DNA of 48,769 bases, from assembly GCA_012523135.1 (NCBI GenBank), contig JAAYJD010000296.1, positions 1-48,769 on the forward strand, given 5' to 3'. Position numbers and translations under genes: made by a program. This DNA comes from Clostridiaceae bacterium. Its GTDB lineage: Bacteria > Bacillota > Clostridia > Saccharofermentanales > UBA5734. Shown here one piece after another: positions 7,830-17,511 of this stretch. Position 1 is the first letter of the stretch. Each line of letters starts with the position of its first letter. Under the pieces are notes generated by a model. That model saw only the letters and a list, made by a program, of their open reading frames with translations, was not told the origin of the DNA and ran no database searches.

Positions 7830-10800
7830 TTAGGCAGGCCTTTGTTTCCTGCGCTTCATCAGCAGCACGATGCCGACCATCAGCAACAGCAACAGTCCTC
7901 CACCGACATAATAGGGCCAGCGAGCTGGCCCGGGCGGGCTGTCGGCAGAAAGATTGACCGCTAAGGCATCCGAACCGATCGTGTTGTTGAGCTTGGCTGT
8001 TGTGATTAAATATTCAGACATCATGTTGTTCTGATACGATACGACGCCGCCCGCAGCCACCGTGACATTTTCGGCGATCGCCGTGAATTGCTGGCTGGCC
8101 GCATCGTATTTGTAAACCTGGACGCTCGTACCGGCCGCCAGATCCGTAACGATGTCAAACCGGGCGAATCCGGGCAGACTGTTGTTATGCGCAAACATGA
8201 AGGTAAAGGACGCAGCTTCTCGGCCGGCCGCTTCCTTCATGGCCGTTTCACTGACTGCCTGGTTGGAAAACGCGAAGTCATATCGCTGGCCGGTTGGCGG
8301 AGATTCGGTCGATCCACTCATAAACGTCATGGTCGCGCCTTCCTGTCCGAATGATAGGCTAACGTTCGCCGCTGACCGGTCTTTCAGCGCGCTGAAGACG
8401 CTGCCCGGCACAATCGTGCCGATTTCGCCGCCCAGTCCGATCTCCAGGGTGCCCGACTTCATTCCGGCCACAGCACTCATGACGCTTCCATAATCAAAAA
8501 CGGACCAATCAAGAAAGTCATCCGCCAGGTTGACATCCAGTCGTGCATCAAGATCCGGTCCGAATCCCACTCGTTCGTACTCGATAAATAGGCCGCGATT
8601 TTTGAAATAGTCCTCAATGGCTTTGCGCTCCTCGTCGCTCATGGCCGTCAGATGGTGGTCGTTGCAGGGACTGTTGTCAAATTCGCGGATCTGGTATTTT
8701 TCACCGTCTGCCATGAATTCGATCAGCAAGTCATACTTGACATATTCGGCTCCCGATACATAGAGCATGTCCTGGGAATACAGGTCTTTGGGGTCATCGT
8801 TGCGCAGGACGTATTCAGGCGTGCCGACGATTTGATCCGTCCAGCTGCCGGCGCCAGGCGCGATGGTCGCAGGCATCGTTGAACCCGGCTGCACGGAAAC
8901 CGGGGAATAACTGAGCTGGGAATACCCGGATTGCGAATCCTGGCTGGACTGAATTATAGGACTGAACAGGTTTTTAACCTCCAGTATGAAGCGCTGCTGA
9001 TCCGAGCCATAGGGATTGACCGCGTTGATGTAGAAATAATATGTACCTGCCGGCACCGAACGCGCAACAGTCAGATGGGCCAAGTCCGTCCGATCCGGAT
9101 CTTTTTCTAGTGTCACCCCAGCTGGAATCGGCCAGTCCGGCAGTTCGGACAACGTAAACGCAATCGGTAGCGTACCGGTCGCGGTTACTGTGAACTCTCC
9201 ACCACGAAGCCTGTAAATCGTGGTCGTTTGGGCGCTCGTGATGGTCGGCGGTTCGGGGACAAGCGTTGGCGTTGGTGTCGACGTTGGCTTCGGTGTGACC
9301 GTCGGTGTTGGTGTCGACGTTGGCTTCGGTGTGGCCGTCGGCGTTGGTTTCGACGTTGGTTTCGGCGTGACCGTCGGCGTGGTCGTCGGCGTCGGTTTCG
9401 CCGTCGGTTTCGGCGTGACCGTCGGTGTTGGTGTTGACTTCGGTGCTGGCGATAGCGTCGGGGCAGGTGTCGGCGTCGCCTCGGGCGCTTCCAGGACGGT
9501 CAGCGTAAAGTCTTGATAAACCGGCGGGTATGAATCCTCCGCATAAACCTGTTTGATCCCAGGCAGTAGGCTACCCGGATCGACGATGAGCGCGTTCTCT
9601 TTGCCCGCCGCAGCTTCGATTGTGAACGAATACACGCCGGGCACCAGATTTGGATCGATGGTCATCGGGCCTTCCTCGGCCAGCGTCACCCCTGGGATGG
9701 CCGGCAAAGCGCTGAAGCGGATCGGTTCATCTCCGGTTGCCGTGACCAGGAAAGAACCGCCTTCCGTCGTGCATTCATAATGATCGGCGCTGGTGATGAC
9801 CGTGGGATTGCTGTGCGCCGGCCAGACCCATTCCTTGACCAGCATCAGGTCGACATAAGAGGTTCCATTCGTCTGGTCATTGACCAGACCGACGTTGGCG
9901 CTGTTCTCGATCGCGATAGAAGAGGAGGATTGAATCACGAGGTTCTGGGTCGCGTTGTTGACGGTTTTACCGTCACCGGTTCCGTAATACTGCATCTCGC
10001 CATGGATGTTACCGGCCCAATAGCCATTCGTCGAGCGGTCCTGGGTGGACAGTCCGTGCAACGTGACTGTCGCCGGTATGTTGGTCAGCTGTCGGCTGCC
10101 GCCCATGTTGATGACATAGATTCTGGTTCTTGACTTGACCTGGTCGACCGTGTCCGCACCCTCCATGAAGCGGGTGGAGGTTCCCGGAACGGTTTCCGTC
10201 ACCGTCTTCAAGGCGAATTGGGTATGTGGCGATACATAGGATGTAAGCGAGCATAGCGCGTTGTCCTGGTCGATGGACGCGGTGAACCGGTGTTCGTTTC
10301 GTACATCGAGTGGCGGATCCCATGCCTTCAGTCCGCCGTTATAGGCTCTGAATGTGCCGTCAGGCCCGGCGGTCACATGTACCGTGTACAAGGTCGTACG
10401 CATATTATTCTTGCTGTTTTCGAGCTGGACATCAATTTCAACATCACCCTGGAAAAACAAGGTCTCATGATCTTCCTCGCCGGGCTGCTTGTCCCAGTTG
10501 CGGACACGCGCCGGCTCGACCTGGCCTTCGATCCAGTCATTGAACGCGTCAGCGGCGGTAATCCGAATGTATCGGAACGGATACGTGGCAGCGATCGGCT
10601 TGCTGGGTCCGTAGATGTCATACATCTGCTTGCCCTGCTGCACGTACTCCACATATACCTTGATCGCGACGAGATCGCTGACCTTGAGATCCAGGTCGGG
10701 GTCATGCACCAGAAAACGGCCCGCCTGATCTGTGCTGTAGAAACCGTAGTTGCCAGGATATGTGGTTTCCTGGTTGGTCAGCGGGTTGGTTACGACAATT

Positions 10801-12314
10801 CTAAAGCGGGCGTCCGCTGCGTTGACGAGGGCAACTTCGCCTCCCTGGGTTACGCTCTTTTGCAGGAAACCGACGACAATGTCCTGGTAGGCACAGCTCT
10901 CCTCGAGCGTCACCCGATACCCGCCCATGTCCTTTTGTTGCTTGCGCAGAAGCGTCGGTTTGAGATGAACCAAATAATATGTGTCCCCGATGAAGGTGAT
11001 GTATACCTGGACCAGCCCATACAACTCGATGTCCAGAAGCCCATCCGCGCTGGTGATATTGACCCCCGAACCGATGAACACGCCGGCTCCGACCAGGTCC
11101 CAGCCAAAGATCTCCAAGGACAAAAGCGCACCGGCTTTGACAAACCCGTTGATCATGCCGTCCACCTGGACATCGCCGGAGAAATAGCGCTCGGGTATGC
11201 TCACGAACGGTTTACAGGACACGGGCGCGTAAAAGAACGTGTCGCCCTTCACGCCCGCTTTGCCCTGCATGTATTCGCGCGCTTCCATCTGGATCGTCAC
11301 CTTGCCGTCCAGGCCGACGACCACGAACAGCCCGCCGCTGACCCGGCCAACGCCGAAAGGTACGTCGATGCCCAGGATCGGGATGCGAATCTCTTTGGTG
11401 ACATTGATGCCGACATCGACGTTGAGGTAAGCCTCCTGGGCGACTTTCAACGCGAAATAATAGCCGCTGAAACCGGAATACTTGGCCTCCAGTCCGAGAT
11501 CACCCACACCTATGCCGCCCGTTACACGCACGGTTATGTTCTGGTCACCCGACTTGGCCTGCAACTCGGTACCCTCCGGAAAATCGAACTGGATCAAGGG
11601 GTCCTCGAGGTTTCGGAAAGCGGCCTCGGACGCCCTCGCTGCCGTCTGCATCACCGGATTGGACGTGACGATGTATTGCTCGACCGACCCGCTAGGACCG
11701 GCCGGCAGCCCGGCAAAACTCGTGATGTTGGCTTTGTTCAGCGCCACATCGGACATGGGTATTTTCAAGTCGTCGACGACTTCGTGAATCTGGGGCCGTG
11801 TGACGGCATAGTGGTCCTGAAGGTTTTCAAAACCCTCCGTGTCATCCATCGCCACAACCACTTTGAAAGCCGTACCTGTCGCCGGGTTGACAAAAACGGT
11901 GTCCGGCTGGATCGTCTGATTGGTGCCGACCGCCTGCTCCAGAACAGAGCGCTTAATAAAAGCGCCATTTGACACGACGCGCATGGTGGGGGTAAAAGCC
12001 TTGGAAGCGTTCAGTGTCAGCTCGCTGGCCGACCTGATGTTCTGGTCAAAATCGGGGCCGACCTGGATCACGTTCTCTTTGAGGGTATAGGTCGCGTTCA
12101 GCTTTGCCGGCTGCTGCCCGCCGCTAATCTCCTTCCAGGCTGCGCTGGCCGGTGTGAAATTGAAGTGAAATCCGGCTGTTTTCGAAAAATTCGTAAAATT
12201 CAGCAACGAAAAATCCGGGACGGACGGCTGGATGTTGGTTTGTTCAGCGAGAAGCGGATGGGAAAGTGACAGGATCAACAAAATAACCAAGAAGACCGAG
12301 ATGACCTTTTTCAT
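7830..12314 (-). CDS. Large membrane-anchored surface protein with Ig-like domains and Pro/Thr linker
   Basis: A 1494-residue exported protein of unknown function. It has a classical signal peptide ([18 protein letters not shown], cleavage near LLAEQ) and a long beta-rich N-terminal region (to about 830) without a family I recognise. Two Ig-like modules (about 838-925 and 1020-1105) share the GGxFxVTATGxxPIxF pattern. The TPTPT/KP-rich linker at about 943-1018 separates them. A C-terminal domain is followed by one transmembrane helix and a basic tail (KRRKQRPA); there is no LPxTG motif. The minus-strand ribosome site GAGGGG precedes ATG 12314. Base composition is visibly less GC-rich than its neighbours, and orientation is opposite to nearly all other genes, suggesting acquisition. 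An adhesin or cell-surface binding role is inference. Confidence 0.85.
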   Translation of the reverse strand: MKKVISVFLVILLILSLSHPLLAEQTNIQPSVPDFSLLNFTNFSKTAGFHFNFTPASAAWKEISGGQQPAKLNATYTLKENVIQVGPDFDQNIRSASELTLNASKAFTPTMRVVSNGAFIKRSVLEQAVGTNQTIQPDTVFVNPATGTAFKVVVAMDDTEGFENLQDHYAVTRPQIHEVVDDLKIPMSDVALNKANITSFAGLPAGPSGSVEQYIVTSNPVMQTAARASEAAFRNLEDPLIQFDFPEGTELQAKSGDQNITVRVTGGIGVGDLGLEAKYSGFSGYYFALKVAQEAYLNVDVGINVTKEIRIPILGIDVPFGVGRVSGGLFVVVGLDGKVTIQMEAREYMQGKAGVKGDTFFYAPVSCKPFVSIPERYFSGDVQVDGMINGFVKAGALLSLEIFGWDLVGAGVFIGSGVNITSADGLLDIELYGLVQVYITFIGDTYYLVHLKPTLLRKQQKDMGGYRVTLEESCAYQDIVVGFLQKSVTQGGEVALVNAADARFRIVVTNPLTNQETTYPGNYGFYSTDQAGRFLVHDPDLDLKVSDLVAIKVYVEYVQQGKQMYDIYGPSKPIAATYPFRYIRITAADAFNDWIEGQVEPARVRNWDKQPGEEDHETLFFQGDVEIDVQLENSKNNMRTTLYTVHVTAGPDGTFRAYNGGLKAWDPPLDVRNEHRFTASIDQDNALCSLTSYVSPHTQFALKTVTETVPGTSTRFMEGADTVDQVKSRTRIYVINMGGSRQLTNIPATVTLHGLSTQDRSTNGYWAGNIHGEMQYYGTGDGKTVNNATQNLVIQSSSSIAIENSANVGLVNDQTNGTSYVDLMLVKEWVWPAHSNPTVITSADHYECTTEGGSFLVTATGDEPIRFSALPAIPGVTLAEEGPMTIDPNLVPGVYSFTIEAAAGKENALIVDPGSLLPGIKQVYAEDSYPPVYQDFTLTVLEAPEATPTPAPTLSPAPKSTPTPTVTPKPTAKPTPTTTPTVTPKPTSKPTPTATPKPTSTPTPTVTPKPTSTPTPTLVPEPPTITSAQTTTIYRLRGGEFTVTATGTLPIAFTLSELPDWPIPAGVTLEKDPDRTDLAHLTVARSVPAGTYYFYINAVNPYGSDQQRFILEVKNLFSPIIQSSQDSQSGYSQLSYSPVSVQPGSTMPATIAPGAGSWTDQIVGTPEYVLRNDDPKDLYSQDMLYVSGAEYVKYDLLIEFMADGEKYQIREFDNSPCNDHHLTAMSDEERKAIEDYFKNRGLFIEYERVGFGPDLDARLDVNLADDFLDWSVFDYGSVMSAVAGMKSGTLEIGLGGEIGTIVPGSVFSALKDRSAANVSLSFGQEGATMTFMSGSTESPPTGQRYDFAFSNQAVSETAMKEAAGREAASFTFMFAHNNSLPGFARFDIVTDLAAGTSVQVYKYDAASQQFTAIAENVTVAAGGVVSYQNNMMSEYLITTAKLNNTIGSDALAVNLSADSPPGPARWPYYVGGGLLLLLMVGIVLLMKRRKQRPA
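9265..9450 (-). repeat. Degenerate 36-bp tandem repeat coding the Pro/Thr linker
   Basis: Units at 9265-9300, 9301-9336 and 9337-9372 are 36 bases, 9373-9420 is an expanded 48-base unit, and 9421-9450 is a partial one. On the coding (minus) strand they encode [11 protein letters not shown]-type repeats. Variation in unit length indicates recombination or slippage within the coding sequence. There are no spacers, so it is not a CRISPR array. Confidence 0.85.
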
Positions 12315-12658
12315 AGTAATCCCCTCATCAAATGATTAAATTAAGCGCGCCTGCTGTTATGTTTCTGAAAATGAGTCATTCGGATAAATTTGTTATCATT
12401 TTATCATGATTCCAGCAACCTGTCATCAATCGGGATGCTCTGGCTTAGTCGTCACATGGCGCTCAAAGTCAGCTTATCCCCGTCTCAAGTGACCATCGGT
12501 GCGAGCCGATGTGAAACAGAACATCGGAGTTTCATGGGCTCATGATATCGGCTGGGAGGAAACGGAAACTGGTCGCCAGCGCGGTTGCGCGGCAGACAGC
12601 GCTGTGGTTTCCAGCTTTCTGAGCCCGCGCTTTGTGATTATGGATGTAGGCAAATGCG
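12315..12658. other. AT-richer intergenic region with overlapping hairpins
   Basis: No gene is seen in this 344-base stretch. It holds the presumed leftward promoter and, at 12494-12534, competing inverted repeats. CATCGG (12494-12499) can pair with CCGATG (12506-12511), or CCGATGT (12506-12512) with ACATCGG (12521-12527). TGAAAC (12512-12517) and GTTTCA (12529-12534) also match. The segment lies downstream of the tRNA-Trp terminator and upstream of the surface gene. Confidence 0.5.
12398..12406 (-). promoter_or_regulatory. Candidate extended -10 for the surface-protein gene
   Basis: On the minus strand TGATAAAAT (12406 to 12398) fits TGnTAnAAT, leaving a leader of about 80 bases before ATG 12314. 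The -35 is not evident at normal spacing. Confidence 0.35.
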
Positions 12659-12690
12659 AAAACCCGCAAGCCATATGGCCCGCGGGTTTT
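12659..12690 (-). terminator. Terminator of tRNA-Trp
   Basis: A 9-bp stem, AAAACCCGC (12659-12667) with GCGGGTTTT (12682-12690), lies immediately past the tRNA 3' end. Read leftward, the stem ends in TTTT. Confidence 0.75.
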
Positions 12691-12693
12691 GTC

Positions 12694-12768
12694 TGGCAGG
12701 GGAGACGCGATTCGAACACGCAACCGACGGTTTTGGAGACCGTTGCTCTACCGTTGAGCCACTCCCCT
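12694..12768 (-). tRNA. tRNA-Trp(CCA)
   Basis: Read leftward, a 75-base cloverleaf has acceptor arms AGGGGAG and CTCCCCT, discriminator G73 (typical of tRNA-Trp) and an encoded CCA. The anticodon stem ACGGT/ACCGT closes a CTCCAAA loop; the anticodon CCA corresponds to plus-strand 12734-12736. The T loop reads TTCGAAT. It is one of the few leftward units and borders the accessory region. Confidence 0.95.
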
Positions 12769-12942
12769 AAGACCGAATCAAATCATAACATTGCCGTTCC
12801 GGACTGTCAACAGCCCATGCCGGTGCTGTCGCCTTTTGACGCGGCTGTTCTGTTTGCATGTCCCGGCCTGGAATGATATCATTTGACTGAACTGCCATGC
12901 CGGAATTTTTCATCTGGCTCAGGCAAAACGGAGGTGCATGAC

Positions 12943-13755
12943 ATGGTTCTGGCCGTGATCGGAACCGGCAATATGGGGCGTGCCCTGACCGAGGGGATGG
13001 TGCGGACGCAAACGCTTGATCCGCTTCAGATCCGTCTCTTTGACGCGGACTCCGCCAAGGCCAAGGCGCTGGCGCTGTCATTGGGCGCGTCGGCTTGCCT
13101 GAGCCTGGAAGACGCCGTATCAGGTGCCGATGTGCTCCTGATCGCCGTCAAGCCTCCGGTTGTCCCGGACGTGCTGGGGCACATCCGACCGCTGCTTGCG
13201 CGCCAACTGGTCGTGTCCATCGCCGCCGGCGTGACGCTGGCTTCTTTGCGCGCCCTGGCCGGACCGGAAGTCGCCCTGGCCCGCGTCATGCCCAACACGC
13301 CCGCCCTGGTTGGCGCCGGGGTCAGCGCCGTTTGCTTCGACCAGGCCAGCGACGAGCAGCAGACACTTGTCCGCTCGCTGCTTTTGGCCTGCGGACGCGT
13401 CTACGACGTTCCGGAATCCGCTCTGGATGCCGTCACAGGCCTCTCCGGAAGCGGCCCGGCCTACATCATGCTGGTGATCGAGGCCCTGGCGGACGGCGGT
13501 GTACGCAACGGCCTGGCACGGGATATGGCCCTGGAAATGGCCGCCATGACCGTCTACGGTGCCGCGTCTTTGGTCCTGGAAACCAAAACCCACCCCGCCG
13601 TACTCAAAGACCAGGTCTGCTCGCCGGGCGGAACCACGATCGCCGCCGTGGCCAGCCTGGAGGCGGACGGCCTGCGTTCGGCCCTGATCCGGGCCGTCGA
13701 CGCAGCGACCCGACGCGCCGCCGAGCTGCGGCAGAAGGCGGGCCCGGATGCCTGA
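12943..13755 (+). CDS. proC: Pyrroline-5-carboxylate reductase
   Basis: Last step of proline synthesis, reducing pyrroline-5-carboxylate with NAD(P)H; cytosolic. The 270-residue protein begins with the Rossmann motif VIGTGNMGRALTEGM. It has AVKPPVV, the RVMPNTPALVGAG segment, and the C-terminal P5CR signature GLSGSGPAYIMLVIEALADGGVRNGL with DQVCSPGGTTI. The start chosen is ATG 12943, because GGAGGT lies at 12930-12935 and the Rossmann strand begins at once; an in-frame ATG at 12883 would add a non-homologous leader. It overlaps rnhA by eight bases (ATGCCTGA), starting a translationally coupled series. Confidence 0.96.
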   Translation: MVLAVIGTGNMGRALTEGMVRTQTLDPLQIRLFDADSAKAKALALSLGASACLSLEDAVSGADVLLIAVKPPVVPDVLGHIRPLLARQLVVSIAAGVTLASLRALAGPEVALARVMPNTPALVGAGVSAVCFDQASDEQQTLVRSLLLACGRVYDVPESALDAVTGLSGSGPAYIMLVIEALADGGVRNGLARDMALEMAAMTVYGAASLVLETKTHPAVLKDQVCSPGGTTIAAVASLEADGLRSALIRAVDAATRRAAELRQKAGPDA

Positions 13756-14266
13756 CACGGTCGACATCTACACCGACGGCGCCTGTTCGGGCAACCCCGG
13801 ACCGGGCGGCTGGGCAGCCCTCCTGATGACCCGGGGCATCGAGAAAGAAATCAGCGGCCATGCCGTATCGACAACCAACAACCGCATGGAGATGACCGCG
13901 GCCATCGAAGCCCTGCGTAAGCTGAAGCGTCCCTGCCAGGTCCGGCTCTACAGCGATAGCGCCTATCTCGTCTCTGCCTTCACGCAGGGATGGATTCAAA
14001 ACTGGCAGCGCAACGGCTGGCGAAACGCCGCCGGGGATCCGGTCAGCAACATGGACCTCTGGCAGGACCTGATCAAGTCTTCGGCCCGCCACCAGATCGA
14101 ATGGATCAAGGTCAAAGGACATGCCGACAACCCGAATAACAACCGCTGCGACAAGCTGGCGGTGGCGGAAATCCGCAAACTGCGCTTGCAGAACAATCCA
14201 GACGTACAGCCGCAGACAGCAGGAAAGGATGACGTGATTGTACCAGGAACCCAGTCAACATGTTGA
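13748..14266 (+). CDS. rnhA: Ribonuclease HI
   Basis: Degrades the RNA of RNA-DNA hybrids (R-loops, primers) in the cytosol. The 172 residues contain the RNase H fold with all four acidic catalytic positions. These are Asp in IYTDGACSGNPGPGGW, Glu in NNRMEMTAAIEAL, Asp in LYSDSAYL, and Asp in NNRCDKLA after the KGHADNPNNN loop. A basic loop, QNWQRNGWRNAAG, corresponds to the substrate-binding handle of the E. coli enzyme. About 20 extra C-terminal residues overlap the next gene. An RNase HII gene is also present at 38800. Confidence 0.96.
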   Translation: MPDTVDIYTDGACSGNPGPGGWAALLMTRGIEKEISGHAVSTTNNRMEMTAAIEALRKLKRPCQVRLYSDSAYLVSAFTQGWIQNWQRNGWRNAAGDPVSNMDLWQDLIKSSARHQIEWIKVKGHADNPNNNRCDKLAVAEIRKLRLQNNPDVQPQTAGKDDVIVPGTQSTC

Positions 14267-14780
14267 ACAGCCCTTTACCGGCCGCGTCTTTTCTGTCGAA
14301 GTCCACGCCGTAACCGTGGCTGACGGAAAGACCGCCCGCCGCGAGATCGTGCGCCACAACGGCGGCGCCTGCGTGCTGGCCCTCGACGAGGCCGGCCGCG
14401 TCTTCATGGTGACCCAGTACCGCAAAGCCTTCGACCGCGTCATGCTGGAAATCCCGGCCGGCAAGCTGGAACCGGATGAAGACCCGCTGGACTGCGCCCG
14501 GCGCGAACTGGCCGAGGAGACCGGCTTCAGCGCCAGGCAGATCCGTCTCCTGGCGACCATATACCCCTCGCCGGGCTATTGCAGCGAGACGTTGTCCATC
14601 TACCTGGCCACCGGTCTCACGGCAGGTCCTGCACACCCCGACGACGGCGAGTTCCTTCAGGTCCAGGCGTTTCCGCTGGCAGACCTGCTGGCCATGGCCG
14701 ACCGGGGCGAAATCCATGACGCCAAAACACTGGTCGCCCTGCTGATGGCAGATCGCCAGTTAGCCCGGGAGGGGCGATAA
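14238..14780 (+). CDS. Nudix hydrolase, ADP-ribose pyrophosphatase type
   Basis: Probably hydrolyses ADP-ribose and related nucleotide sugars. The 180-residue protein carries a full Nudix box: GKLEPDEDPLDCARRELAEE plus TGF, about residues 75-97. The preceding VTQYRKAFDRVMLEIPAG is typical of the NudF/YqkG ADP-ribose branch. The start is TTG 14238, since the in-frame ATG at 14229 hits a stop after two codons. AGGAAAGG lies at 14221-14228. It overlaps rnhA by 29 bases and ends two bases before ftsK. Confidence 0.88.
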   Translation: MYQEPSQHVEQPFTGRVFSVEVHAVTVADGKTARREIVRHNGGACVLALDEAGRVFMVTQYRKAFDRVMLEIPAGKLEPDEDPLDCARRELAEETGFSARQIRLLATIYPSPGYCSETLSIYLATGLTAGPAHPDDGEFLQVQAFPLADLLAMADRGEIHDAKTLVALLMADRQLAREGR

Positions 14781-14782
14781 CG

Positions 14783-17509
14783 ATGGCGGCGCGCACCGTC
14801 AACACCAAACGCGAAATCAACGGCGTCTTTTACCTGGCGGCGGCTGTTATCCTGGGTGTCGCGTTTTACCTGCCGGCCGGACGCAGCGGCTGGATGGGCC
14901 AGGTTCTGCTCTCCGGCGGGCGCGGCCTGTTTGGGGTGACCGCACTGGCCCTGCCGGTCCTGTTTGCCTACATGGCGATCGACTACCTGCTGGAAAAGGA
15001 CATGGCAATAACCCGGCGCCGCTTCACGTATGTCCTGATCCTGATGATCGGGGCCGCCGCCATGCTGCACTTGCTGACCACCGACCTCCAGGCCGTGCGC
15101 CTTTACAGCCTGGCCGCGGAGGAACGCCACCAGGCCTGGCGCGCGGTGCAGCGGCTGTGGCAAAGCGGCATCGAACCGACCCTGGTCCAGGAAGGCGCGC
15201 GAACCGCGCTGAGCGGCGGCCTGCTGGGCGGCGGCCTGGCTCTGGGCCTGTTCGCCATCGCCGGCTCGATCGGTTCGATCGTGCTTTTGGCGGCCCTGCT
15301 GCTCTCCCTGGTGATCCTTCTGTTTAACGTCTCCTTGTCCGGCATGTTCGGGCACACCGCCAGCGCGCTTTCGGCGACCCGCCAGAAGCTGGACCAGGCC
15401 GTCCGGGACCGCGCCGACCAGGTGCGTGAGGAGCGGGACACGGCCGCCGCGACGCCGCCGACAGACCGAAAAAGCTTCGATGTCCTGCTGCCGGAACGCG
15501 GCAAGGATGGGGCGGGAACTGCCCAGGTCAGACCGGCTAATGTGACCGTCGGCCCAGGGGCGGAGCCGGCCGGCAAGAAGCCCACGCTGCTGGAAAGCTT
15601 GAAAAAACTGTTCAAACCTGATGACATCGAAGACGGTGTGCCATCCCTGAGGGCCGAGGACCTGCCGGTGCCCGATTTTCTGCGCGATCCCGCAAACGGC
15701 GCGCCTGGCGCGCCAGGCGAACGTGCACCCGCGACCACGCTGAAATCCCAGTCCCCCTTCGACCTTGAGGTGACCGAAGCGGAACCGCCGGCTGTCGAAC
15801 CAGTGGTCCTGCCGGCCGGCATCCACCGGGTTGTCACCGGCGCTGCAGCCAATATCAGTTCGGAAGCGAAAGACATGCCGTCGGCCGACGCCGATGCGCA
15901 AAGGTCCATCCAGGATGAGCTGGTGGGCAGCCGCGAACACTGGGCAGACCGGACCGAAGCCGCCGCGCCGACCGTCACCATACCCGGCAAGGGAAAACGC
16001 ATCCCGTCCGGCACCCAGCTGGGCATTGAGCTGCCCTACCAGGCACCGCCCCTACGATTGCTGCGCCGCGAGGAGCAGGCGATCAGCATGGTCAGCACCC
16101 AGGCGGTGCAGGCCCTGGGCCGCAAGCTGGAAGAGACCCTGGCCAGCTTTGGCATTGAGGCATCCGTCGTCCACGTCACCACCGGTCCGACGATCACGCG
16201 CTTCGAGCTCAGCCCGGGACCGGGCGTCAAGGTCAGCCGCATCGTCAGTCTGGCGGACGACATCGCCCTCAACCTGGCGGCCCTGGGGGTGCGCATCGAG
16301 GCGCCGATTCCCGGCAAATCCGCCATCGGGATCGAGATCCCCAACAAGGAGACCCAGCCCGTTTTGCTGCGCGGCCTGCTTGAGTCCGCGGAATTCCAGA
16401 ACACCCGTTCGCCGCTGACGGCCGCCCTCGGGCGCGACATCCAGGGCAGCCCGATCCTGTGCGACCTGGCCAAGATGCCCCACCTGCTGATCGCTGGCGC
16501 GACCGGCTCAGGTAAATCCGTCTGCATCAACGCCATCCTGATGAGCATTTTGTTCCGGTTCCCGCCGGAAGAAGTCCGCATGCTGATGATCGACCCCAAG
16601 GTCGTCGAACTCAGCGTCTACAACGGCATCCCGCACTTGCTGGCGCCGGTGGTGACGGATCCCAAGAAAGCGGCCAACACCCTGACCTGGGCCGTCAGCG
16701 AAATGGTGCGCCGCTACGGCCTTTTCGCGGAAAAGTCGGTGCGCGACATCAACTCCTACCGCGCTTCAGCCGCCGCCAACGCCGCGGCGGTCAGCGCCGA
16801 CAACGACGAAGCCGAATACGAGCATCTGCCCCTGATCCTTTTGGTCATCGACGAGCTGTCTGACCTGATGGCCACGACGCCGACGGAAGTCGAAGATGCC
16901 ATCGCCCGCCTGACCGCGATGGCCCGCGCCGCCGGCATTCACCTGATTATCGCAACCCAGCGCCCCTCTGTCGATGTCATCACCGGCGTCATCAAGGCCA
17001 ACATCCCGTCCCGCATCGCCTTCGCGGTTGCCTCGCAAGTCGATTCGCGCACAATCCTGGACATGGGCGGCGCCGAAAAGTTGCTGGGCAAAGGCGATAT
17101 GCTCTATTACCCGCAAAGCATCGCCAAGCCGGTGCGCGGCCAGGGCGCCTTTGTCACCGATTCGGAAGTTGAGCAAGTGCTCAACTACATCAAGGCCCAG
17201 CATGCCGCCGACTATGACGATGCGGTCTCCAACGCGATCATGACGGCGTCGGCCAACGCCAGCAAAGAGAAGCTCAACGAAGAGACCGACGAGCTGCTGC
17301 CCCAGGCCCTGGACATCGTCGTCGAGACCGGCTACGGCTCCGTTTCGCTGCTGCAGCGGCGCATGAATGTCGGATATCCCCGCGCCGCCCGCCTGATCGA
17401 CACGCTGCACGACAAGGGCTACATCGGCCCGTTCGACGGATCCAAGCCGCGCAAGCTCCTGATCACCCAGGGCCAGTACGAAGAACTGAAAGCCAAGGAG
17501 AAGCAGTAA
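14783..17509 (+). CDS. ftsK: DNA translocase FtsK/SpoIIIE
   Basis: Membrane-anchored hexameric motor that pumps chromosomal DNA through the division septum. The 908 residues comprise four or so N-terminal membrane segments (about 13-190) and an acidic, Pro/Ala-rich linker (about 200-400). The alpha/beta motor follows, with Walker A GATGSGKS at about 572-579, Walker B LLVIDELSDLM and IATQRPSVDVITG. The C-terminal winged-helix gamma domain (GYGSVSLLQRRMNVGYPRAARLID) reads orienting sequences. The start is ATG 14783 with GGGAGGGG at 14767-14774. It sits two bases from genes on both sides. Whether it acts in vegetative division or sporulation cannot be told from sequence. Confidence 0.96.
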   Translation: MAARTVNTKREINGVFYLAAAVILGVAFYLPAGRSGWMGQVLLSGGRGLFGVTALALPVLFAYMAIDYLLEKDMAITRRRFTYVLILMIGAAAMLHLLTTDLQAVRLYSLAAEERHQAWRAVQRLWQSGIEPTLVQEGARTALSGGLLGGGLALGLFAIAGSIGSIVLLAALLLSLVILLFNVSLSGMFGHTASALSATRQKLDQAVRDRADQVREERDTAAATPPTDRKSFDVLLPERGKDGAGTAQVRPANVTVGPGAEPAGKKPTLLESLKKLFKPDDIEDGVPSLRAEDLPVPDFLRDPANGAPGAPGERAPATTLKSQSPFDLEVTEAEPPAVEPVVLPAGIHRVVTGAAANISSEAKDMPSADADAQRSIQDELVGSREHWADRTEAAAPTVTIPGKGKRIPSGTQLGIELPYQAPPLRLLRREEQAISMVSTQAVQALGRKLEETLASFGIEASVVHVTTGPTITRFELSPGPGVKVSRIVSLADDIALNLAALGVRIEAPIPGKSAIGIEIPNKETQPVLLRGLLESAEFQNTRSPLTAALGRDIQGSPILCDLAKMPHLLIAGATGSGKSVCINAILMSILFRFPPEEVRMLMIDPKVVELSVYNGIPHLLAPVVTDPKKAANTLTWAVSEMVRRYGLFAEKSVRDINSYRASAAANAAAVSADNDEAEYEHLPLILLVIDELSDLMATTPTEVEDAIARLTAMARAAGIHLIIATQRPSVDVITGVIKANIPSRIAFAVASQVDSRTILDMGGAEKLLGKGDMLYYPQSIAKPVRGQGAFVTDSEVEQVLNYIKAQHAADYDDAVSNAIMTASANASKEKLNEETDELLPQALDIVVETGYGSVSLLQRRMNVGYPRAARLIDTLHDKGYIGPFDGSKPRKLLITQGQYEELKAKEKQ

Positions 17510-17511
17510 GC

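Noticed and set aside
9220-9516. Val/Gly-rich rightward frame over the 36-bp repeats, or a CRISPR-like array
   Set aside because: It is the reverse complement of the Pro/Thr stalk; repeats are adjacent without unique spacers.
10290-11972. Long rightward open frame (560 codons) inside the surface-protein region
   Set aside because: It is exactly antisense to the 1494-residue gene, has no ribosome site and no recognisable domain; the minus-strand frame has signal peptide, linker and anchor.
7615-12942. Insertion sequence or phage origin for the accessory segment
   Set aside because: No transposase, integrase or phage gene is encoded here; only tRNA-related and short inverted traces remain.
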